From Robiginitalea myxolifaciens (GTDB lineage: Bacteria > Bacteroidota > Bacteroidia > Flavobacteriales > Flavobacteriaceae), in assembly GCF_900115205.1 (NCBI RefSeq), contig NZ_FOYQ01000001.1:1701240-1765239 (forward strand): a DNA stretch of 64,000 bases. The letters are read 5' to 3'. Positions 1 to 9,084 of the stretch are shown one piece after another. The notes under the pieces are model-generated. The model did no database searches, was not told where the DNA came from, and saw nothing but the letters and a program-made list of their open reading frames with translations. Position numbers and translations under genes: made by a program. How positions within the stretch are numbered: position 1 is the stretch's first letter; each line of letters begins with the position of its first letter.

Positions 1-208
1 GGCGCAGCCGCAGGAATCCAAAGAAAGCTACCAGGTTCAGGATGGCTCCCAAAGCGAGCAGGCTACCCACGTGATCCTCTTCAACTGCCGCGGCATAGGT
101 CTCGGCAATGCCAAGGTCCGAAAACAGGAGAATATAGGCCAGTACGCCCAGGATATTGGCTATGATTCCAACGATAAATCCAATCGCTATTTCCTTTTTG
201 GGGTTCAT
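1..208 (-). CDS. Small membrane protein, 3' end outside the window (partial)
   Basis: Read on the minus strand, an open frame starts with ATG at 208 (MNPKKEIAIGF...) and runs off the window edge without a stop, giving 69 visible residues. Residues about 8-29 form one hydrophobic segment and about 50-67 a second, separated by an acidic loop (YAAAVEEDH), so this looks like a small integral membrane protein. An in-frame ATG at 253 would add 15 residues (MKNVFLADKVFFFDL). I prefer 208 because the MNPKKE start looks natural and the upstream stretch is T-rich, more like a promoter than coding sequence. Similar small proteins occur in flavobacteria but I know of no assigned function. It is divergent from prc. 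Confidence 0.65.
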   Translation of the reverse strand, partial: MNPKKEIAIGFIVGIIANILGVLAYILLFSDLGIAETYAAAVEEDHVGSLLALGAILNLVAFFGFLRLR

Positions 209-426
209 CAGGTCGAAAAAAAATACTTTATCCGCCAAAAATACGTTTTTCATGCGTAGGAGTCCGAAGCATGCATTAACAAAAAATTACCAGCCGCTGG
301 TCTTTCTGGCACGGTTTTTTCTGTATCTTGGGAGTTCATTAATCAATGCCGATGCCCCTGATTTTCGCCCTTTTGGAGGTTTTGACCTTAAGGCGGGCCT
401 AAGTCCGGGGGAATAAAAAAAATTAC

Positions 427-2544
427 ATGAAGCGAAAATTCTTTCTTGCTGTTTGGATCCCTCTGATCGCTGTAGCCTCCTGCAGTTTTGCCAGCAGCTC
501 TTTCGAAACTGACGACAAAGATAAACTCCTACTCGATCTCATCGTTTATGTCCTGGATCGCGCTCACTACGAGCCCAAGGACATCAATGACGATTTCTCG
601 GTAAGCGTGTACGAGGATTTCATCGATGTGATAGATCCTACCAAACGCTATTTCCTGGAGTCCGACATCCGGGAATTCGAACAATACAAATTTCAGATCG
701 ACGACCAGATCAAGAATACCGATATCAGCTTTTTTAATCTGGTCTATGACCGGCTGATGGAGCGAATGGCCGATGCCCGCGAGATCTATCAAGAAGTACT
801 GGATCAACCTTTTGATTTCAGCACCGCCGAGGTTATCGATACCGATTACGATAAGCAATCTTATGCAGACTCCCGCGAGTCTTTAAAGGAGCGTTGGAGG
901 AAGCAGCTGAAATATGCTACTATTGGCACCTACGATTCCAAGCTTACGCTAAGCCAAAAAGATGAGGCAGCCAAAATAACGCCGGAAGAGGCCGAAAAGG
1001 CTTCCCGTGAGGCTACCCGCCAGACCCTGGATGAGTTCTTCGCTTTTACGGACGACCTTGAGCGTAAGGATTGGTTTGTACAATACCTCAATACCATTGT
1101 GGATGAATTCGATCCGCATACCCTTTATTTCGCTCCAGAGGACAAGGAGCGCTTCGACATTGACATGTCCGGGAAATTCGAAGGGATTGGGGCACGTCTT
1201 CAGAAGAAGCCCGAGGGAGCTAAAATTGTGGAAATTATTTCCGGAGGTCCCGTATGGCGCGACCAGCAAATTGAAGTGGGTGATGAAATCCTCAAAGTAG
1301 GGCAGGAAGGGGAACCTCCTGTAAATATTGTGGGCATGCGCCTGGACGATGCCATCAAACTCATCAAAGGGCCAAAAGGTACCGTAGTTGACCTCACCGT
1401 TCGCAAAGTAGATGGGTCTATCGAAGTGATTTCGATTACCCGCGATGTTGTGGAGCTGGAGGAATCTTTTGCCAAGTCGGCTACCGTGATCAAGGATGGG
1501 ACTACATATGGCCTGATCCACTTGCCGAGCTTCTACGCTGATTTCGAAAATTACAACAGCCGGAATTCTGCGGCCGATGTGGCCCGTGAAGTAGCTATGC
1601 TCAAGGAGCAAGGTGCAGAAGGCCTGATTCTGGATCTCCGAAATAACGGAGGGGGATCCCTGAAGACTGTGGTGGAGATGGCCGGACTCTTCATCAAAGA
1701 CGGACCTGTAGTACAGGTGCGGTCTTCAGATCAGGAAAAAGAAGTATACGAAGACAAGGACGAGCGCATCCAATGGGATGGCCCGCTGGTTATCCTTGTA
1801 AACGAATTATCGGCTTCCGCCTCTGAGATTATGGCGGGTGCTATGCAGGATTATAAGCGTGCCGTAGTTATCGGGAGTAAGCAAACTTTCGGAAAGGGTA
1901 CGGTACAGAATATCATCCCGCTTTCCAACATCGTCCGCGGTAACGAGTACGGTGATCTGGGAGCCATCAAAATCACCACCCAGAAGTTTTATCGGGTGAG
2001 TGGTGGTTCCAATCAGTTGGAAGGCGTAAAGAGCGATGTTGTTCTTCCGGACCGCTACAGCTACATTGACCTGGGCGAAAAGGACCAGCAAAATCCCCTG
2101 AAGTGGGATCAGATCAGCCCGGCCGACTATGAGCCATGGGATGGTTATATCGATTTTGAAGGGACTATTGAGCGCTCTCAGCAGCGTCTGGCCCAGCATC
2201 CACAGATTGCCATGGTAGAGAAAAATGCCCGCTGGTTAAAAGAACAACAGGATCAGAAATCCGTTCCCCTGAAGTACGAATTGTATCGGGAGCGCGAGCA
2301 GGAAATTAAAGATCAGTCTAATTATTTCCGTGAGAACCTGAAATACGATTCCCAGTTGAGCTTTAGCTCATTGCCGTATGAAACTGAATTATTCACCCAG
2401 GATTCCGTATTACGCGAAAAGCGCGACCGCTGGCATCGCAACCTGGCTGGAGATGTCTACGTTGAGGAATCGATCAACGTCCTGGAGGATCTTCGCATGA
2501 ATAGTTTCCGCAAGGACAAACTGGCGAAGCGAATGGAGGATTAA
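427..2544 (+). CDS. prc: C-terminal processing (tail-specific) protease
   Basis: Peptidase family S41A, a periplasmic serine protease that degrades proteins by recognising non-polar C termini. The 705-residue length fits Prc/Tsp rather than the shorter CtpA type. The N terminus is a signal peptide ending in VASC, so Cys19 may be lipidated. A PDZ domain lies at about residues 246-335 (from SGKFEGIGARL onward). The catalytic core follows: the RNNGGGS segment, the serine-bearing SASASE motif at 462-467, and the general-base lysine K490 in TFGKGTVQ. A Prc-type C-terminal extension fills the last 170 residues. The ATG at 427 is preceded by an A-rich stretch and no Shine-Dalgarno. A strong terminator follows at 2571. 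Confidence 0.95.
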   Translation: MKRKFFLAVWIPLIAVASCSFASSSFETDDKDKLLLDLIVYVLDRAHYEPKDINDDFSVSVYEDFIDVIDPTKRYFLESDIREFEQYKFQIDDQIKNTDISFFNLVYDRLMERMADAREIYQEVLDQPFDFSTAEVIDTDYDKQSYADSRESLKERWRKQLKYATIGTYDSKLTLSQKDEAAKITPEEAEKASREATRQTLDEFFAFTDDLERKDWFVQYLNTIVDEFDPHTLYFAPEDKERFDIDMSGKFEGIGARLQKKPEGAKIVEIISGGPVWRDQQIEVGDEILKVGQEGEPPVNIVGMRLDDAIKLIKGPKGTVVDLTVRKVDGSIEVISITRDVVELEESFAKSATVIKDGTTYGLIHLPSFYADFENYNSRNSAADVAREVAMLKEQGAEGLILDLRNNGGGSLKTVVEMAGLFIKDGPVVQVRSSDQEKEVYEDKDERIQWDGPLVILVNELSASASEIMAGAMQDYKRAVVIGSKQTFGKGTVQNIIPLSNIVRGNEYGDLGAIKITTQKFYRVSGGSNQLEGVKSDVVLPDRYSYIDLGEKDQQNPLKWDQISPADYEPWDGYIDFEGTIERSQQRLAQHPQIAMVEKNARWLKEQQDQKSVPLKYELYREREQEIKDQSNYFRENLKYDSQLSFSSLPYETELFTQDSVLREKRDRWHRNLAGDVYVEESINVLEDLRMNSFRKDKLAKRMED

Positions 2545-2570
2545 GGGGTAAACCTCAATCCAAAAAAACA

Positions 2571-2600
2571 AAAAACCCTGGCTTTTCGGCCAGGGTTTTT
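2571..2600. terminator. Bidirectional terminator between prc and msrA
   Basis: Perfect 12-bp stem (arms 2571-2582 and 2589-2600) with a 6-base loop, A-rich on the left and T-rich on the right. It can end transcription of prc on the plus strand and of msrBA on the minus strand. Confidence 0.9.
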
Positions 2601-2639
2601 CTTTTGTGCCAACCTTTTACAGGATTGTAGAAACAGGGA

Positions 2640-3179
2640 TCAGCTTTTTAGTTTCTCGGTGAAACTTTCACGCAACTTGCGCAGCTTCGGATCGATTACC
2701 ACCCGGCAGTACCCATATTCCTTATTGCGGCGATAGAAATCCTGGTGTTCTTCTTCGGCCTCATAGAAATTCTTCAACGGGCTCAGTTCGGTAACTATAG
2801 GATCGCTGTAGTACTCCTTCATTTCCTCCAGGACCTCGGAGGCAGTTTGCTGTTGCTCCGGGTTGTGGAAAAAGATTACCGAGCGGTACTGCGTACCCCG
2901 GTCTGCCCCCTGGCGATTCAGGGTAGTCGGATCGTGGGTAGCCATAAAGATTCGCAATAGGTCGGCGTAGCTTACCAGCTCGGGATTAAAGCGAATCCGG
3001 ATAACTTCCGCGTGCCCGGACAAGCCGCTGCAAACTTCCCGATAGGTGGGTTTCCCGGGCAGGTTTCCCCCACTGTAACCCGAGATCACTTCTTCCACCC
3101 CGGCAACTTCCAGGAAAACAGCTTCTGTGCACCAGAAGCAACCACCACCAACGGTGGCTTCATGCAATTCAGGAGTCAT
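2640..3179 (-). CDS. msrA: Peptide methionine-S-sulfoxide reductase MsrA
   Basis: Reduces the S epimer of methionine sulfoxide in proteins, repairing oxidative damage. The 179-residue protein is a single MsrA domain with the signature GGCFWC near the N terminus (catalytic Cys14), followed by SGYSGG and the conserved EEEHQDFY segment that lines the active site. There is no signal peptide, so it acts in the cytoplasm. The ATG at 3179 lies 11 bases inside the end of msrB, so the two repair enzymes for opposite epimers are translated from one message. The gene ends at the terminator shared with prc. Confidence 0.96.
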   Translation of the reverse strand: MTPELHEATVGGGCFWCTEAVFLEVAGVEEVISGYSGGNLPGKPTYREVCSGLSGHAEVIRIRFNPELVSYADLLRIFMATHDPTTLNRQGADRGTQYRSVIFFHNPEQQQTASEVLEEMKEYYSDPIVTELSPLKNFYEAEEEHQDFYRRNKEYGYCRVVIDPKLRKLRESFTEKLKS

Positions 3180-3654
3180 GGTTCTCAGTATTTAATTCGG
3201 CTTCGGGATCGAGTACCAAAGCTGCGGAGTTAATACAATATCTCAGGCCGGTAGGCGGGGGTCCATCGGGGAATACGTGGCCCAAATGGGCATCGCAAAC
3301 ATGGCAGCGCGTTTCCACCCGAATCATTCCAAAAGACGTGTCCTTGATATACCGGATACTGTGATCCGCAACAGGTTGGGTAAAACTCGGCCACCCCGTT
3401 CCGGATTCGAACTTAATCCGGGAATCGAACAAGGGGGTATTGCAACACACACAGCCATAGATTCCCGGGTCGTAGGCCGTACAATAATCCCCGGTTCCCG
3501 GGGCTTCCGTTCCGTGTTGCCGCGTGATTCGGTATTGTTCGGGAGTGAGCATTTCCCGCCACTCTTTATCGGTTTTAGTTACTTTGCGTTCGGGCTCCGG
3601 ACTCCCCGTTCGGCAGTACCGGATAACGTCGTTCCAATTCAGGTCCTTGGTCAT
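3169..3654 (-). CDS. msrB: Peptide methionine-R-sulfoxide reductase MsrB
   Basis: Reduces the R epimer of methionine sulfoxide in proteins. The 161-residue sequence shows the zinc site typical of MsrB (C68xxC71 in GCVCC and C117xxC120 in CHVC) and the catalytic Cys140 in [21 protein letters not shown] is the conserved substrate loop. It is cytoplasmic, as no signal peptide is present. It is the first gene of a two-gene msrB-msrA unit with an 11-base overlap. ATG start at 3654. Confidence 0.96.
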   Translation of the reverse strand: MTKDLNWNDVIRYCRTGSPEPERKVTKTDKEWREMLTPEQYRITRQHGTEAPGTGDYCTAYDPGIYGCVCCNTPLFDSRIKFESGTGWPSFTQPVADHSIRYIKDTSFGMIRVETRCHVCDAHLGHVFPDGPPPTGLRYCINSAALVLDPEAELNTENHDS

Positions 3655-3719
3655 AAATTAAAAGCTTATTTTCGGTCATAAGTTAGTCGTTTTTCGGGGC
3701 TTTGTCTTACACTTTTTTC

Positions 3720-4544
3720 ATGCGTAAAAGCAAAAGAAATCGCTGGATTTACTCCGTCCTGATGCTCCTCTGCGTAGTGGGTTTCTGGTGGTTCGAAAAT
3801 TTCTACACCCCGGACCCATACGCCTCTGAAAACCCGGCTGTTAAAACGGAGTTCCCCGATGATTTTTTGCCTGATTACCCGGAGGCCGAAGTCGTTGTGC
3901 ACAATCACCATGTGCTGGGCTACAGCGAACCCTACGAACAAGCGGCCTGGGTGGCTTATACCCTGAAACCCACCCACCTGACCCGCGACGACCGGCAACG
4001 ACCCTATTTTGTGGAAGATCCTAGGGTGGGAACCAAATCTGCAGATTGGCGCAACTATCGCGGTTCGGGCTACGATCGCGGCCACCTTTGCCCGGCAGGG
4101 GACAGGCGGTTTTCTGAGGAAGCCTACAACCAGACATTTTATACCAGCAATATAAGCCCGCAGGATTCAGAGTTCAATGCAGGCACCTGGAATACCCTGG
4201 AACAACAGGTAAGGGCCTGGTGCCGGCGCTATGGCGAGCTCTATGTAATTACAGGCGGGGTTTTAGAACCCGGGTTGGAGGAAATCGGAAGCGAGGATGT
4301 GGATGTCCCGCGTTATTTCTACAAAGTCGTCTTTCGAGGCAAGGCAGCGAACCTGAAAGCAACAGCCTTTCTGATGCCAAACCGGGAGGAAAACCTACCC
4401 CTGGATAATTACCGCGTGAGTATCGATGTTATTGAAGCGGCCACAGGGATCGATTTCTTTGCTGAACTCGACACCCGTACCCAGCAACAATGGGAGGCAG
4501 AAGCAACCACTTCCTCCTGGCCCATAACTTTAAGGGGAAATTAA
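3720..4544 (+). CDS. Membrane-anchored DNA/RNA non-specific endonuclease (NUC family)
   Basis: A 274-residue protein of the Serratia-type His-Me finger nuclease family. I start it at ATG 3720; a TTG at 3702 would add only six unlikely residues. Residues 9-25 form an N-terminal membrane anchor after a basic MRKSKRNR stretch, so the enzyme domain faces the periplasm. The signature SGYDRGH ends at the catalytic H122, followed by LCPAGDR, and the NISPQ...N...W pattern supplies the metal-binding asparagine (N153). A role in degrading extracellular or periplasmic nucleic acid for nutrition is likely but inferred. It converges with rodA with a 4-base overlap of stop codons. Confidence 0.88.
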   Translation: MRKSKRNRWIYSVLMLLCVVGFWWFENFYTPDPYASENPAVKTEFPDDFLPDYPEAEVVVHNHHVLGYSEPYEQAAWVAYTLKPTHLTRDDRQRPYFVEDPRVGTKSADWRNYRGSGYDRGHLCPAGDRRFSEEAYNQTFYTSNISPQDSEFNAGTWNTLEQQVRAWCRRYGELYVITGGVLEPGLEEIGSEDVDVPRYFYKVVFRGKAANLKATAFLMPNREENLPLDNYRVSIDVIEAATGIDFFAELDTRTQQQWEAEATTSSWPITLRGN

Positions 4545-5821
4545 GCCCACTCGTTCAGGCGGTTCGCATCGAGTTTGAGGAAGATAAAAAGCAAGAGGGT
4601 AAAGCCCAGCAGGCTGGAGCCTCCATAACTGAGCAAGGGTAAAGGAATCCCAATGGTTGGCAGCAGGCCAATGACCATCCCGATATTGATAAAAAAGTGG
4701 ATGAGCAGGATGGAGATCACCCCATAGCCATACATGCGGCTAAAGGCATTTTTCTGGCGTTCGGCCAGGTGAACCAGGCGCAACAGCAAAAAGGTAAAAA
4801 GCAAGGTCACGGAGGCCGTACCGAGGAAGCCCCATTCCTCCCCAACAGTGGTAAAGATGTAGTCGGTATCCTGTTCTGGGACAAAATCCCCTTTGGTACG
4901 TGTTCCTTCCAGGAATCCCTTCCCCCAGAATCCTCCCGACTCTATGGCCTTTTCCGATTGGTAGGTATTGTATCCTATCGTTTTTCGAATCTCCTCTAAT
5001 TTATCCGGATCCTTTTCCAAACGCAACCACAAAGTAAAGCGATCCCGGTGACGCTGTTCAAATACATTATCAAAGACAAAGTCTACGGAGAGCGAGAATA
5101 CTACGGAAACCAAAAACAAACCAACCACAGGGAGCAGCGGTATTTTGACCGAGGGGCGTTTTAGCGCAAATACCAGCGCAATGAGCAGCGCCAGGCCAAT
5201 ACCCACCCAAATGGTGCCAAAGATCAATGTAGTTATAAACAAAAGTACAGCCAGTAGCGCCAACCCCAGGTACCATAAGGGGAGACCTTCTCTGAATAGT
5301 ACAAAGACCAGGGCAAAGAATACCAGGGCGCTCCCGGGATCGGGCTGGGGGATAATCAACAAGGCAGGGAGCAGGATAATCAGTAAGGCGCGAAACTGGT
5401 CCTTACGCCTTTTGATATCGGTCTGGATATCGCTGAGGTACTTGGCCAGGGCCAGGGCTGTTGCCGTTTTGGCCAGCTCCGAGGGCTGCAGGTTAAAAAA
5501 GCCCAGGCTGTACCAGGAGGTTGCCCCGGCTATGGTTTTGCCAAAGAGGAAGAGGCCTACCAGGAGTACCAGGACAATGACGTAGAACAAGCTGGCAAAG
5601 CGTTCATAGAATGAGGCCTCCAGGGCCATGACTACAATGATCAGTGCCAGGCTTACCCCGATAAAAATCAGCTGTTTTCCGTAGCGATGCCCCATATCGA
5701 GGATGCTGCTATCCGGTTCCAGGGTGCTGGAATAAATATTGACCCAACCGATAAGGACCAGGGAAAGGTAGATCAGCACGGAAAGCCAGTCGATCCTTCG
5801 GACCGCATTGCTACCAGACAT
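4541..5821 (-). CDS. rodA: Rod shape-determining SEDS glycosyltransferase RodA
   Basis: SEDS-family peptidoglycan glycosyltransferase that polymerises lipid II for cylindrical growth together with PBP2 and MreB. The 426-residue sequence has about ten hydrophobic segments, the conserved loop QPDPGSALVF and the C-terminal GLLPTIGIPLPLLSYGGSS region typical of RodA/FtsW. A larger periplasmic loop (about residues 230-310, from VDFVFDNVFEQRHRDR on) lies where the family has its catalytic loop. ATG at 5821 overlaps the end of mrdA by 11 bases, so the two partner enzymes are translationally linked. It is the last gene of the mreBCD-mrdA-rodA cluster. Confidence 0.96.
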   Translation of the reverse strand: MSGSNAVRRIDWLSVLIYLSLVLIGWVNIYSSTLEPDSSILDMGHRYGKQLIFIGVSLALIIVVMALEASFYERFASLFYVIVLVLLVGLFLFGKTIAGATSWYSLGFFNLQPSELAKTATALALAKYLSDIQTDIKRRKDQFRALLIILLPALLIIPQPDPGSALVFFALVFVLFREGLPLWYLGLALLAVLLFITTLIFGTIWVGIGLALLIALVFALKRPSVKIPLLPVVGLFLVSVVFSLSVDFVFDNVFEQRHRDRFTLWLRLEKDPDKLEEIRKTIGYNTYQSEKAIESGGFWGKGFLEGTRTKGDFVPEQDTDYIFTTVGEEWGFLGTASVTLLFTFLLLRLVHLAERQKNAFSRMYGYGVISILLIHFFINIGMVIGLLPTIGIPLPLLSYGGSSLLGFTLLLFIFLKLDANRLNEWA

Positions 5822-7682
5822 ATTCGTTTATCTCAAATTCCTCGCCGCTGTAGGGCTTGGCGTATTCATGTTCCAGGGTTTTCTCCAGCATACGTCGCTC
5901 CAGGTCGGTACGGGTTATTTCTCCCTTGAGGTATTTCTCGATCATCAGGGAAGCGATATGACCGGCATACCGGGCCCCGTAGTAGCCATTTTCAATGTAG
6001 ACAGCGAGGGCAATTTTAGGCTTGTCCACTGGGGCAAAAGCCACGAAAACCGAGTGGTCCGTCAACTGGGTGCGTACCCCGTCTATCTTGGTGAAGTTCT
6101 CAACGGTTCCGGTTTTCCCCGCAATATCAATTCCCGGAATCTTAATCCATTTCGCCGTTCCCTTGTTGTAGACATCGGCCATACCGCGAATTACCGGTTC
6201 AAAGTGAACGGGATCTATGGTCGTGTATTTGCGTTCCGTGTAGCGCGGGTCGGCGATCTCTTCACCGCCCATTTTCTTGAGGACGTGTGGGGTATAATAC
6301 CATCCGCGATTGGCTATGGCAGCCGTCATATTGGCCAGCTGTATGGGCGTGGCCGCCACTTCGCCCTGCCCGATAGAGTTCGAAATAATGTAGGAGGAAC
6401 TCCAGCGGTTGTCTCCGTAGACGCGGTCGTAGTATTCCTTTCCGGGAACACGTCCTGGCGCCCCGGTGGGTAAATCGTAGCCGAGGTAGTTGCCCAGGCC
6501 AAAACTGCGCATGTGCTTTTCCCAGATATCCTGTCCCTCGTCTGTAGTTACGTAATTGTCGTAGAATTTGCGGAAGGTGCCTGCAAAATACGCGTTGCAG
6601 GAACGGTAAATTCCGCTATTCATCGTACGCATTCCTCCGCCGCAGTGACATCCCCGTTTTTTGTTTCCCACGTAGAATCCATTGTAACACATGAAGGTGG
6701 TTTGCGGGGTAATAATGCCTTCCTGAAGGGCCACCAGGGCATTCAGGGTTTTGAATGGGGATCCCGGGGAGGGCTGGGCCAGTATGGAGCGATCCCAGGT
6801 GGGTTTTGAGAGGGTATCGTTGTGGAGCCGGGTATAATTCCGCGAGCGTTCCCGACCCACCAGCAAGGCCGGATCATAGGTTGGTCCCGAGATCATGGCC
6901 AGGATTTCCCCGGATTCGGGTTCAATCGCTACAATACCGCCGCGCTTGCCGTTCATCAGCAGCTCTCCGTATTCCTGCAACACCTTATCCAGGGTTAGAT
7001 GGAGCTCGGTTCCCGGCTTGGGCAGGGTGTCGAGGGTACCATTTTTGTACGGGCCAATGTCCCGGTTAAAGCGATCCTTTTGAATAACTTTTACCCCTTT
7101 ACGACCTCTGAGGATCTCCTCGTATTGTTTTTCAATCCCCGTTCGGCCGGTAAGTTCTCCTTGCTCGTAGTAGGGGTTTTGTTTCAGGTCCCATTCGTTT
7201 ACCTCTGAGATATACCCCAGGACATTTGCTGCAGCGGGGGTATTGTAATCGCGCAGGGAGCGCTTTTCAATATAGAATCCCTTGTATTTGCGCATCTTTT
7301 CCTGTAATCGGGCGTAGTCCCGTTTGGAAAGTTGAGGCACCATTACAGAGGGCAATCGGGGGGAATAAACCCGAGCTTTCTTTAGCTGACTGTCGAAACG
7401 TTCCTTGTCAATACCCAGCAGGTCGCAGAACTCCAGGGTATCCAGGGGTTCCACTTCCCTGGGGATAACCATCACATCATAAGCGGGCTGGTTGGCCACC
7501 AGTAACTTGCCATTTCGATCGTAGATATGCCCTCGCTCGGGATAGTCGTAAACTACCTTAATGGCCGGGTCGTCATAAATCTGATCCGCAGAGGAGAAGC
7601 GGAAAAGTTGCAAATAGCTTAGCCTCCCGATAAAGGTGATCCCTATCAGAATGATCAGAGAAGACAGGATGAGTTTTTTCAT
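5811..7682 (-). CDS. mrdA: Penicillin-binding protein 2 (rod-complex transpeptidase)
   Basis: Class B PBP, the DD-transpeptidase partner of RodA. The 623-residue protein has one N-terminal membrane segment (about 3-24), a dimerisation/pedestal domain and a transpeptidase domain with all three active-site motifs: S308-P-F-K311, S361-C-N363 and K523-T-G-T526. A cysteine-bearing insertion (CYNGF...GCHCGG, about 332-348) sits between the first two motifs; similar insertions occur in Bacteroidetes PBP2 and may bind a metal or form a disulphide. ATG at 7682, 38 bases after mreD. The last 11 bases overlap rodA. Confidence 0.95.
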   Translation of the reverse strand: MKKLILSSLIILIGITFIGRLSYLQLFRFSSADQIYDDPAIKVVYDYPERGHIYDRNGKLLVANQPAYDVMVIPREVEPLDTLEFCDLLGIDKERFDSQLKKARVYSPRLPSVMVPQLSKRDYARLQEKMRKYKGFYIEKRSLRDYNTPAAANVLGYISEVNEWDLKQNPYYEQGELTGRTGIEKQYEEILRGRKGVKVIQKDRFNRDIGPYKNGTLDTLPKPGTELHLTLDKVLQEYGELLMNGKRGGIVAIEPESGEILAMISGPTYDPALLVGRERSRNYTRLHNDTLSKPTWDRSILAQPSPGSPFKTLNALVALQEGIITPQTTFMCYNGFYVGNKKRGCHCGGGMRTMNSGIYRSCNAYFAGTFRKFYDNYVTTDEGQDIWEKHMRSFGLGNYLGYDLPTGAPGRVPGKEYYDRVYGDNRWSSSYIISNSIGQGEVAATPIQLANMTAAIANRGWYYTPHVLKKMGGEEIADPRYTERKYTTIDPVHFEPVIRGMADVYNKGTAKWIKIPGIDIAGKTGTVENFTKIDGVRTQLTDHSVFVAFAPVDKPKIALAVYIENGYYGARYAGHIASLMIEKYLKGEITRTDLERRMLEKTLEHEYAKPYSGEEFEINEYVW

Positions 7683-7720
7683 CAGACTAAGTCGTATTCG
7701 AGGTATGTGCCAGGACTACC

Positions 7721-8227
7721 TCAGGTTTTTCGCGCCGAAAAAAGCGCCGCTAGTAAAATCGAAAATATAAAGGTGCAGACCCCGGTTAATAGTACCCGCT
7801 TTAAAATTAAGAGCAAATTCGTCAAACTAAAAATTTCCAGGGTAAAGAAAATTAGGTGATGCACCCCAATTAACAACGCGAGAAAGGTGAATTGTTGTAC
7901 ACGGGTGGAATTGGGAAGGCTGAAATTCTGAAATTCCAGGTTAATTCCGAACACAAAGCGCATGATAGCGGGCCTGAAAAAGGCCGCCGTAATACAGGCC
8001 GCCGTATGCATGGCCATAGTATCTGAGAACAGGTCAATGACAAAACCCAGCGCAAAGGCCCATCCCAAAAGCCCGGATCGGTTCTCCTTTAAAGGATACC
8101 AATACAGGAAGAGTATATAGACCATGGGGTTGATGAGGCCGAACAGGTTCATCCGGTTAAAGATCAGCACCTGGAGCAGCACCAATCCAACAAAACGTAT
8201 GATCCCCGAAAATGGACTAAAATTCAT
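7721..8227 (-). CDS. mreD: Rod shape-determining protein MreD
   Basis: Small polytopic membrane protein of the elongation complex, 168 residues with about five hydrophobic segments (starting FSPFSGIIRFVGLVLLQVL) and very few charged positions. MreD sequences diverge strongly, so the call rests mainly on its place between mreC and mrdA plus length and topology. The ATG at 8227 overlaps the end of mreC by 11 bases, indicating translational coupling. Confidence 0.88.
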   Translation of the reverse strand: MNFSPFSGIIRFVGLVLLQVLIFNRMNLFGLINPMVYILFLYWYPLKENRSGLLGWAFALGFVIDLFSDTMAMHTAACITAAFFRPAIMRFVFGINLEFQNFSLPNSTRVQQFTFLALLIGVHHLIFFTLEIFSLTNLLLILKRVLLTGVCTFIFSILLAALFSARKT

Positions 8228-9032
8228 CTTCTGCAGCTTGAAGTTCCAGGATTTCGGGCCGGTTGCGATTACGGATCACATAGACCGGCTTTAAGTTGGT
8301 CATATCGTTGAACAACCGAACATCAATACTGTAGAAACTTTGGGATTCCCCCAGTTCAAAAGATTCTATAGTACCGATGGGGATGTTTTCCGGGAAGATG
8401 CTGGACATGCCACCTGTGACCACTACGTCCCCAACTTCCAAAGGTACCTGCCGGGGGATGTCTTCCAGCTGCACCAGACGAAAGTCTTCGCGATTCCAGG
8501 TAAGGGAGCCAAAATACTCCGTACCGGCAATCTTGGCATTGATAATGGACTTGGAATTCAAAACACTTTGTACCGAGGCGTAATTGCCACTGCTGCGCTC
8601 CACGATCCCCACGATCCCTTCGGTGCTGATCACGCCCATATCCTGGACCACGCCGTCATTGGTACCTTTGTCGATGGTCAGGTAGTTGTTGGCTTCGGAA
8701 AAGCTGTTTTTGATGATACGCGCCGAGGAAATCACATAATCCAGGGAGGTGGTATCCTGAGGTGCGGGGATTATGGAATCCTTGTTGAAGAGCAATAGCC
8801 GCAACCGGCGATTCTCTTCCAGCAACTTATCGTTCTCTGCCCTGAGGTCAAAGTAGTTACTCATGGAAAAACTGGCGCCGTATACGGTTCCGGTAAGCCA
8901 GTTGGCAGAATTGAAATAACGGGAACGGTGGTAGGCGTTATTCTGAATGGTCAGGCCCAGGGCAATGATCATAAGAATCAGGTAGAGCAGGGAGGACTGA
9001 TTCCGCAATATAAAATTGATGATCCTTTGCAT
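8217..9032 (-). CDS. mreC: Rod shape-determining protein MreC
   Basis: Periplasmic scaffold that links MreB to the RodA/PBP2 enzymes. The 271 residues show one N-terminal membrane segment (about 13-29), a short coiled coil (RAENDKLLEENRRLRLLL, about 64-81) and a C-terminal beta-rich domain with the typical GxxGIVE turn (STEGIVGIVERSS). ATG at 9032, 52 bases downstream of mreB, with an 11-base overlap into mreD. Confidence 0.94.
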   Translation of the reverse strand: MQRIINFILRNQSSLLYLILMIIALGLTIQNNAYHRSRYFNSANWLTGTVYGASFSMSNYFDLRAENDKLLEENRRLRLLLFNKDSIIPAPQDTTSLDYVISSARIIKNSFSEANNYLTIDKGTNDGVVQDMGVISTEGIVGIVERSSGNYASVQSVLNSKSIINAKIAGTEYFGSLTWNREDFRLVQLEDIPRQVPLEVGDVVVTGGMSSIFPENIPIGTIESFELGESQSFYSIDVRLFNDMTNLKPVYVIRNRNRPEILELQAAEDEF

Positions 9033-9084
9033 CAGGCACTTCGGGTTCTAGGCACTATTCCCGGGCCAGTTCCGGGGGTGCATC